DNA from: an uncultured Flavobacteriales bacterium
GTDB taxonomy: Bacteria; Bacteroidota; Bacteroidia; Flavobacteriales_D; Sanyastnellaceae
Reading direction: 5' to 3'
NCBI GenBank assembly: GCA_938003665.1
Contig: CALKYI010000016.1
Span: forward strand, 1-8,381
Length of the DNA stretch: 8,381 nucleotides
The first letter of the stretch is position 1, and each line of letters begins with the position of its first letter. This document shows, piece after piece, positions 1-4,613 of the stretch. Position numbers and translations under genes: made by a program. Under the pieces are notes generated by a model. It had not been told where the DNA came from. It saw nothing but the letters and a program-made list of their open reading frames with translations, and ran no database searches.

Positions 1-184
1 TGTCGCCGACGTTGTAGCCACCGGACATGTCCATGTAATCGCCGTAGTAGATGATGTCGTCTACGGCTGCGGTATCGGCCGGTTGTTCGGCCAACCCAAA
101 GTCTCCGTACTGCGCTTGGAGGGTGGAGAATGCGCAGACCAGGAGGGACGCGAGGATGCACCTCGCCCAGGTTTTTTGCTGCAT
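1..184 (-). CDS. Secreted protein of unknown function, N-terminal part only
   Basis: The reading frame starts at the ATG at 184 and stays open for 61 codons to the left edge, so the C-terminus lies outside the window. The first 25 residues (MQQKTWARCILASLLVCAFS followed by TLQAQ) form a typical Sec signal peptide. It has a basic start, a hydrophobic core and an A-Q cleavage site usual in this phylum. The visible mature part is acidic and rich in Tyr and Asp (YYGDYMDMSGGYNVGD). I do not recognise the family. It follows the small lipoprotein gene on the same strand after 121 bp. The start is supported by the signal peptide; no ribosome-binding site is evident. Confidence 0.7.
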   Translation of the reverse strand, partial: MQQKTWARCILASLLVCAFSTLQAQYGDFGLAEQPADTAAVDDIIYYGDYMDMSGGYNVGD

Positions 185-192
185 GGTTTCAA

Positions 193-208
193 TTTGCGTG
201 CATGCAAA
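193..208. promoter_or_regulatory. Near-perfect 16-bp dyad upstream of the secreted-protein gene
   Basis: TTTGCGTGCATGCAAA reads the same on both strands apart from one symmetric mismatch pair (14 of 16 bases). It ends 9 bp upstream of the ATG at 184. A dyad of this size so close to a start could be a protein-binding site. A weak -7-like box, TTTATTTG, lies just upstream on the minus strand (219-212) with no clear -33 partner. A regulatory role is inferred from position and symmetry only. Confidence 0.3.
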
Positions 209-305
209 GGACAAATAAACCCGACAAAAGGTTCGCTCGCTATGTTAGAAAATCGTTAAATGTGGGGCATTACTTCACGCACGGGGTCACCAGGATGCGC
301 TGGAT

Positions 306-560
306 CTAATACGGCGCCATGGCCTCCATCGCCTCACCGGCTTCCTTTTCACTGTTCCAGTAGGTCATCAATTGATTCAGGGAACACTGGCAGTATTTCT
401 TCGCATTGGCTGAGCTCATGCCTCTCGCCTGAAGTTGGCAGCTGTTCAAGTAACCGTCTTTGAATTCCTGCGAAAAGTCCTTGCCCGAGAAATCGGGTTC
501 ACGTTCTCCACAACCCCAGAGAAATGCTGCAGCCGCAGCCAAGATCATCGCATGCTTCAT
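306..560 (-). CDS. Small lipoprotein of unknown function
   Basis: This 84-residue protein has a short basic start, an alanine-rich hydrophobic core and a lipobox LWGC with the lipidated cysteine at residue 17. Signal peptidase II processing and membrane anchoring are therefore predicted. The mature part is about 68 residues. It holds three more cysteines (41, 57 and 59) around a YCQCSLNQL segment, a pattern I recall from small Bacteroidota lipoproteins of unknown role. They could bind a metal or form disulfides, but nothing here shows which. The gene begins 18 bp beyond the T-tract of the terminator that ends the upstream receptor gene. It must therefore be read from its own promoter or by read-through. 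The only promoter-like match is TATTTTTA at 572-565, almost on top of the start codon. Confidence 0.75.
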   Translation of the reverse strand: MKHAMILAAAAAFLWGCGEREPDFSGKDFSQEFKDGYLNSCQLQARGMSSANAKKYCQCSLNQLMTYWNSEKEAGEAMEAMAPY

Positions 561-578
561 GCCTTAAAAATAGGGCAC

Positions 579-609
579 AAAAAAACGGGAGACCGAAGCC
601 TCCCGTTTT
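579..609 (-). terminator. Rho-independent terminator of the 922-residue receptor gene
   Basis: A perfect 10-bp stem pairs 600-609 with 582-591. Its GC core is CGGGAG/CTCCCG and its loop is 8 nt. On the minus strand the 3' arm merges into a run of seven T residues (585-579). It begins 19 bp past the receptor stop codon at 628-630, the expected place and orientation for an intrinsic terminator of that gene. On the plus strand the T-run is only four bases, and no plus-strand gene ends here. Confidence 0.85.
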
Positions 610-627
610 CAAATTCAGGTGGGAACC

Positions 628-3396
628 TTAGAAGTTCAACTTCAAGGTTGCGTTCCACGTGCGGCCGAAACCGAACCAAACGAAGTTGCGGGTGTCCACA
701 CCGTTCCAGGTGTCGGACCCGTCCTCCGCGTGAATGTTCGAGTTATACTCCGCGATGTACTCGGTATCGAGCAGGTTGTTCACGTTGATGCGGAAGCTGG
801 CGTCCGTTCCCAACAAGTCGAACCGCGCTGTAGTACCGAGGTCGATGAGGCTGTACGATGGCAACTTCACAGCACCGAGGTTGTCCTCGTTCAAGAACGC
901 GGAGTTCGCGATGCTGTAATCCGCGTAGAGGTTGTCTACGTAACGTGCGCCCAAATCAACCGAGATCATGGGATTGACTTGGTAATCCAAACCCAGGTTT
1001 GCTACGGTCTGAGCAGCGTCGCCCACCTTCGAACCTTCTGTGTACAGGGTGAACTCTTGACCTTCAACGGGGTTGTTTTGGTCGTCGAAGACAGCCGCTT
1101 CGAAGTTTGACGTGTATCGCCAGTCACCCAACGAGAGCATGCCGATGACCTTCAAGCCGTCCATGGGGTAGTAGTTCGCCTCCAATTCAAAACCGTTGTG
1201 CTGGACATTGATGCCGCTGAATTGTGCGGATCCATCCACGGTGATTGAATCGTTGATGACAATGCCCACGCCTTGTGAAATGAAGCGGTTACCCCAGTTG
1301 GTGGAGTACACGTTCGCATTCAAAGTCACCTTTTCTCCAACGTAGCCGTAGCCCAATTCCAACGATTGGATCTGCTCGTTTTCGAGGTCTTCGTTGATGT
1401 TGTTGGCGTAGCCTGGGAAGATGCCGTCAAAGTTGGGTTGACGCGAGATCAAACCAGCGTTGAAGAATACGTTCGAAGACTCATCGATGTTGTAGTTGGC
1501 ACCCCCTTTCACATAGCCACCGTTGCGGGTAGCGACCTCAGAAATGGCATTGCCAGGCTGGTCGAAGTAGTCTTCACGCTGGTACGACTGCGCAGAAACA
1601 CCGGCTTGTACGACAGCTGTGAAGTCGTCGGCCTTGTATTCCACCAAACCGTTCAAACCGGCCCAGTTCACGTTGCCCACGTTGTAGTAATCAATCTTTG
1701 GACCGTTGAGGCCGGTGTTGTTGAATGGGCTCGCTTCGATGGTCGTCTCGATGATCTGACCGTTGTTGTTGCGGTTACCACCCGAGTAGTACGCATCAAA
1801 GCCCATCAAGTTGTTGAGGGCACGGTAGTGGTAACCCTTGTAGCGACGCAAGTCGATGCCTACAGAAGCGCGCAAGTTGCCCGAGTTGTACTCCAAGTTC
1901 GAGATCGCACCGATCCAGTCGTGCGAGTTCATTGACGCACGGCGGATCATGCCACCGCCGGTGTAAATCGTTCCCGAGGTGTCGGCATCAATGCCCCATT
2001 GGTTCGAACCGATGAGCGCACCTTCGTAATTACCGTTCACGCTTCCGTCGTGTGGAGTGGCTCCGGCTTGGTTGTCCGCGATGATCGCGTCGTAGTCGAC
2101 CTGTCCGTCTTCCGTGCGGAACTGCGTCACGCTGTCTTCGTACATGAACGAATAGAGGTCTTGACGGTAGGGAAGGACGTCGTAGTTACGACCGCGTGGT
2201 CCTGTTCCACCACCGCGACCGGCTGAACCGTAGAATGACGTGTTGAGCGTCAATTCATCGGTGATGGTCCAGTCCCAGTTGAATGTTGCCAACGGCTTGT
2301 TGTAGAAGTTGCGGCGCATGCTGAACTCTTCTCCGTCGAGCATACCCCCGTTGCTGTTCCAGCGGCGGTCGATCTTGCCGTCGCCGAGTTCGCCACCGCC
2401 TTCTCCGAAGTAATCGTAGTCGCGGATGCTCACCTCCACGTCACGCTGGTGGTGCCATTGGCCCGCACCTAAAACGCTCAAGTTCATGGCGTGCTTGGAT
2501 CCTTCTGGCTCGTAGCCGATGGCTGCGAAGTAGGTCCAACCTTCACCTTGGGTATTGTTGACGTAGCCGTTTCCAGCCCACTTGCTCAACAAGAATGAGG
2601 AGGCCCAACCGTTTTCGTTTTTACCCGTGCTGTAGCTGACAGATGTCTTGGCGTAGCCGTCGTTACCGATGGTTTCGGAAACCGAACCGCCTTGCTCCAT
2701 CTGAGCCGCTTTGGTGAAAATAGAAACGGTACCACCAACCGATGGAACCGCCAATCGAGATGCACCCAATCCACGCTGGATCTGGATGCCGGAAGCTACG
2801 TCTGTCAAACCTTGCCAGTTCGACCAGTACACCCATCCGTTCTCCATGTCATTGACCGGTTGACCGTTGATGAGGAACGACGTGTTGCGCTGGTCAAACC
2901 CGCGGAGGCTGATGCGCGAGTCCCCGTATCCACCGCCTTGCTTGGTGGCGTAAACACCAGGTGTGCGGTTCATGATTTCTGGGAATTCCATGTTGCCCAC
3001 CTTTTGTGCGATTTCCGCAGGTGAGATGGTCGATACCGCAACTGGCGTCTCTCGCGCCACGGCGATGTCGACAACGTTAGCGATGATGGACGCTGCACCC
3101 AGACCGAGGGCTGTAGGCTCGAGACCGATGCTACCCATGTCTGCTTTTGCAGCGAGGGTGCGGGTTTCGTAGCCGATGAAGGACACCACGATGTTGCCTT
3201 CAGCTGCTCCGTTGAGCTTGAACATGCCGTCCGGTCCGGTGGCGACACCGCTGCCGCTGCCTTCGACCATTACTGTTGCTCCGGGAAGTGCGCCGCCTGT
3301 CGAGGCGTCGGTGACTTTACCCGTGATCTGCGCCAACGAAATCGATGCCGTCGCGCAGAATACGCCCATGAGGGCGAGTTGAATAAAATGTTTCAT
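628..3396 (-). CDS. TonB-dependent outer-membrane receptor with N-terminal carboxypeptidase-regulatory-like domain
   Basis: This 922-residue protein has a signal peptide cleaved near A22|Q23. A carboxypeptidase-regulatory-like beta-sandwich (about 24-95, ITGKVTDASTGGALPGATV) marks Bacteroidota receptors. A TonB-box-like stretch (about 110-118) leads to the plug domain (about 115-230, with ISLRGFD at 162-168 and GLGASRLAVPSVGGTVSIFT). A long beta-barrel follows, ending in the aromatic residue F922, the usual outer-membrane insertion signal. Such receptors use TonB/ExbBD and proton motive force to import large or scarce ligands. No SusD-like gene is adjacent and no ligand-specific motif is recognisable, so the substrate is unknown. 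I recall close homologues in many Flavobacteriales, also without assigned ligand. It appears monocistronic, with a promoter-like element upstream and a strong terminator downstream. Confidence 0.93.
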   Translation of the reverse strand: MKHFIQLALMGVFCATASISLAQITGKVTDASTGGALPGATVMVEGSGSGVATGPDGMFKLNGAAEGNIVVSFIGYETRTLAAKADMGSIGLEPTALGLGAASIIANVVDIAVARETPVAVSTISPAEIAQKVGNMEFPEIMNRTPGVYATKQGGGYGDSRISLRGFDQRNTSFLINGQPVNDMENGWVYWSNWQGLTDVASGIQIQRGLGASRLAVPSVGGTVSIFTKAAQMEQGGSVSETIGNDGYAKTSVSYSTGKNENGWASSFLLSKWAGNGYVNNTQGEGWTYFAAIGYEPEGSKHAMNLSVLGAGQWHHQRDVEVSIRDYDYFGEGGGELGDGKIDRRWNSNGGMLDGEEFSMRRNFYNKPLATFNWDWTITDELTLNTSFYGSAGRGGGTGPRGRNYDVLPYRQDLYSFMYEDSVTQFRTEDGQVDYDAIIADNQAGATPHDGSVNGNYEGALIGSNQWGIDADTSGTIYTGGGMIRRASMNSHDWIGAISNLEYNSGNLRASVGIDLRRYKGYHYRALNNLMGFDAYYSGGNRNNNGQIIETTIEASPFNNTGLNGPKIDYYNVGNVNWAGLNGLVEYKADDFTAVVQAGVSAQSYQREDYFDQPGNAISEVATRNGGYVKGGANYNIDESSNVFFNAGLISRQPNFDGIFPGYANNINEDLENEQIQSLELGYGYVGEKVTLNANVYSTNWGNRFISQGVGIVINDSITVDGSAQFSGINVQHNGFELEANYYPMDGLKVIGMLSLGDWRYTSNFEAAVFDDQNNPVEGQEFTLYTEGSKVGDAAQTVANLGLDYQVNPMISVDLGARYVDNLYADYSIANSAFLNEDNLGAVKLPSYSLIDLGTTARFDLLGTDASFRINVNNLLDTEYIAEYNSNIHAEDGSDTWNGVDTRNFVWFGFGRTWNATLKLNF

Positions 3397-3399
3397 GTG

Positions 3400-3419
3400 C
3401 TTAAGTTGTGAATCTTAAG
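3400..3419 (-). repeat. Paired CTTAAG palindromes next to the receptor start codon
   Basis: CTTAAG occurs at 3400-3405 and 3414-3419, separated by 8 bp. Each hexamer is itself a palindrome, so the pair is both a direct and an inverted repeat. In the mRNA it could fold into a 6-bp, mostly A-U stem ending 3 nt before the ATG at 3396. It lies between the proposed promoter and the start, in the 5' untranslated region. The stem is weak, and any role in controlling translation is speculative. Confidence 0.3.
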
Positions 3420-3597
3420 AGATTTAGATGCCGCAAAAGTAGGGGGGATGTCAGGGGCAATTCCGTGTTCAAAGGACGTGTTATTAACGGTGGTTGTGAA
3501 CCTTTTTCACTAATAGGCTCAACAAACCATTGAAAATCAATTGAAAGCTCAAGCGCGATTGACCCGTTACCAGATCAAGAAATAACGATTTCACAAC
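3405..3597. repeat. Three copies of the octamer GTTGTGAA between receptor and redoxin genes
   Basis: GTTGTGAA occurs at 3405-3412 and 3493-3500 on the plus strand, and inverted at 3597-3590. All three copies lie in the 216-bp gap between the receptor start and the redoxin stop. The middle copy sits in a short symmetric element, GGTTGTGAACC (3492-3502). Repeated short sites around a promoter can be operator half-sites, but the spacing is irregular. Otherwise the gap holds only the receptor promoter and AT-rich sequence. I see no other gene or clear terminator for the redoxin in it. Confidence 0.25.
3434..3460 (-). promoter_or_regulatory. Bacteroidota-type promoter for the 922-residue receptor
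   Basis: On the minus strand TACTTTTG (3441-3434) matches the phylum's -7 consensus TAnnTTTG exactly. A TTG at 3460-3458 could serve as the -33 element, with a 16-bp spacer that is slightly short for this sigma factor class. Transcription would begin about 30 nt before the ATG at 3396. The exact -7 match in an otherwise non-coding stretch makes this the best promoter candidate in the window. Confidence 0.5.
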
Positions 3598-3612
3598 GTT
3601 CGAGTCAGGGGC

Positions 3613-4173
3613 TCAGGCCTTCCACTTGATGTTGCATCCGATGGATGGGATTTGGCCTTCCGCGGGAACGGTCTCACCAGCCAATAGGGCCTCGCATACC
3701 CCGCGCAAATCTTCACCGGTGACTGGAATGTCATTGCCGGGACGCGATCCGTCGTACTGACCGCGGTAGACGCATTTTCCGTTGGCGTCGAACACACTGA
3801 AGTCCGGCGTGCAAGCCGCGTCATAAGCGCGTGCCACCTCTTGCGATTCGTCGTACAGGTAGGGGAACGTGAATTCCTTTTCTGCCGCCAAGTCGCGCAT
3901 CTGCTCGAAACCATCCTGGGGGTAATTTTCCACGTCGTTGCTCGAAACGGCGATGAAATTCAAGCCACGCGCCTGGTATTCCGCTGCGAAATCGACCAAC
4001 GAATCGATGAGGTGCACGACGAACGGGCAGTGGTTGCACATGAATACCACCACCGATGGCCCTTCTTGCATCAGCTCGCCGCTGCTCAATACGTCACCCG
4101 TTCGGGCGTCCGGAAGCGTGAACGAAGGGGCTTGAAAGCCGAGTGGAATGGAGGTGGTGGGTGTGAGGGCCAT
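3613..4173 (-). CDS. Thioredoxin-fold redoxin family protein (AhpC/TSA-like)
   Basis: From the ATG at 4173 the product has 186 residues and no signal peptide, so it is probably cytoplasmic. The thioredoxin fold is clear. FMCNHCP carries the CxxC redox pair at C46 and C49. CTPDFSVFD (from C121) holds the cis-proline loop, and VAVSSND-like and PYLYDES segments match the core strands. The C-terminus SIGCNIKWK (C180) is a signature I recall from a conserved Bacteroidota redoxin family of about 185 residues. Such proteins carry out thiol-disulfide exchange or peroxide reduction; the exact substrate is unknown. An in-frame ATG at 4215 would add 14 residues that do not look conserved and would overlap the divergent gene, so 4173 is preferred. 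It is divergent from the ABM-fold gene across 40 bp. Confidence 0.88.
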   Translation of the reverse strand: MALTPTTSIPLGFQAPSFTLPDARTGDVLSSGELMQEGPSVVVFMCNHCPFVVHLIDSLVDFAAEYQARGLNFIAVSSNDVENYPQDGFEQMRDLAAEKEFTFPYLYDESQEVARAYDAACTPDFSVFDANGKCVYRGQYDGSRPGNDIPVTGEDLRGVCEALLAGETVPAEGQIPSIGCNIKWKA

Positions 4174-4185
4174 GGCGGAGCGTGC

Positions 4186-4193
4186 TATGTTTG
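4186..4193 (+). promoter_or_regulatory. -7 promoter box for the ABM-fold gene
   Basis: TATGTTTG matches the Bacteroidota -7 consensus TAnnTTTG exactly. It lies 20 bp before the ATG at 4214, predicting a short leader of about 14 nt. No TTG or TTTG is found at the expected -33 distance, so the promoter may be weak or need an activator. The box overlaps the left arm of the palindrome at 4189-4203. Confidence 0.4.
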
Positions 4194-4203
4194 TGCCACA
4201 AAC
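4189..4203. promoter_or_regulatory. Perfect 15-bp palindrome, candidate operator of a divergent promoter
   Basis: GTTTGTGCCACAAAC is two 7-bp inverted arms around a single base. It sits centrally in the 40-bp gap between the divergent redoxin (start 4173) and ABM-fold (start 4214) genes. Each arm supplies the GTTTG of a -7-like box, one on each strand. A dimeric regulator bound here would block or control both promoters. The symmetry and position are seen directly; regulator binding is inferred. Confidence 0.45.
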
Positions 4204-4228
4204 TTCGACCATCATGAAAGAATTTCAA
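4199..4228 (-). promoter_or_regulatory. Promoter-like element for the redoxin gene
   Basis: On the minus strand a TTG at 4228-4226 is followed after 19 bp by GAAGTTTG (4206-4199). The latter matches the TAnnTTTG box except for its first base. The spacing fits the phylum's -33/-7 arrangement. It predicts a transcript starting about 20 nt upstream of the ATG at 4173, supporting that start over 4215. The -33 part lies inside the first codons of the divergent gene. Confidence 0.35.
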
Positions 4229-4525
4229 TACGCCGTGTTGTACGTCTTCCAAGTCAAGCCCGATCGACAAGCGGATTTCGAGGAGGCGTGGGAAGCCGTG
4301 ACCGATGAAATTCGCAACGCCAATGGCAGCGGTGGCTCGCGGTTGTACCGCGCTTCGGACACCACGTATTGGGCGCATGCACTTTGGCCGAGCAAGGAAG
4401 CCTTGGTCAATGCCCAACTGCCGGTGCAAGCAGCCAACGCCCGTGAAGTCATGGTGGACGCTTGTGAATCCATTGAATCGATGGGTGAGGGCACCTTGGT
4501 CAGTGACCGCTGGGGGGTGAACTGA
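4214..4525 (+). CDS. ABM-domain-like small protein (dimeric alpha/beta-barrel fold)
   Basis: This 103-residue protein has a hydrophobic first strand (YAVLYVFQVKP, 6-16), an amphipathic helix (DFEEAWEAVTDEIRNA), and a strand-turn segment YWAHALWPSKEAL (52-64) typical of the ABM superfamily. These proteins form dimeric ferredoxin-like barrels. They include small oxygenases, heme-degrading enzymes and members without known activity. The catalytic Asn/Trp/His set of IsdG-type heme oxygenases is not seen at the matching positions, so a heme-degrading role is not supported. The ATG at 4214 is chosen because the fold begins there and a -7 box lies just upstream. An ATG at 4148 would run through the palindrome and into the redoxin gene. 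The second receptor follows on the same strand after 76 bp, so co-transcription is possible. Confidence 0.75.
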   Translation: MKEFQYAVLYVFQVKPDRQADFEEAWEAVTDEIRNANGSGGSRLYRASDTTYWAHALWPSKEALVNAQLPVQAANAREVMVDACESIESMGEGTLVSDRWGVN

Positions 4526-4613
4526 GGCCACCCGTACCCTTCTGACGAAAGCCTGACACTTGCGGCAGACCGCTGGGTACCGCGGCCAGTAATTTCGCGG
4601 CGTGAAACGCCGC
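4526..4613 (+). promoter_or_regulatory. Leader of the second receptor, rich in nested inverted repeats
   Basis: Three stems are visible. An outer stem pairs GGCC (4526-4529) with GGCC (4584-4587) and GTACCC (4534-4539) with GGGTAC (4575-4580). Inside it is GCGG-CAGA-CCGC (4562-4573). Next is GCGGCGT-GAA-ACGCCGC (4597-4613), whose stem contains part of the GTG start codon and ends directly before the in-frame ATG at 4614. GCGGC recurs at 4562, 4582 and 4597, and each copy could pair with the single GCCGC at 4609-4613, so competing folds are possible. TAATTTCG (4590-4597) resembles a -7 box. No known riboswitch consensus is recognised. Confidence 0.35.

Noticed and set aside
290..303. Terminator for the small lipoprotein gene
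   Set aside because: CCAG/CTGG is a 4-bp stem without a T-tract, too weak to support.
1366..1935. 189-codon open frame on the plus strand inside the first receptor gene
   Set aside because: It lies wholly antisense to a well-supported receptor, has low-complexity Val/Arg-rich composition and no recognisable domain. It is a by-product of codon bias.
628..3396. SusC-type glycan importer
   Set aside because: The regulatory-like domain and plug are present, but no SusD-like lipoprotein gene is adjacent. The 84-residue lipoprotein downstream is far too small to be SusD.
3496..3510. Terminator for the redoxin gene
   Set aside because: GTGAA/TTCAC gives only a 5-bp stem about 100 bp past the stop, with no T-run on the minus strand.
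4174..4215. Longer redoxin start at the ATG at 4215
   Set aside because: The extra 14 residues resemble no part of the family, are not a signal peptide, and would run through the palindrome and overlap the start of the divergent gene.
4214..4525. IsdG-type heme oxygenase
   Set aside because: The ABM fold fits, but no Asn is seen in the first strand. The positions matching the catalytic Trp and His are Ala/Asn-type residues in NAQLPVQAANARE.
4526..4601. Known riboswitch (for example cobalamin) ahead of the second receptor
   Set aside because: The leader is short and I find no cobalamin-box or other known riboswitch consensus, only inverted repeats.
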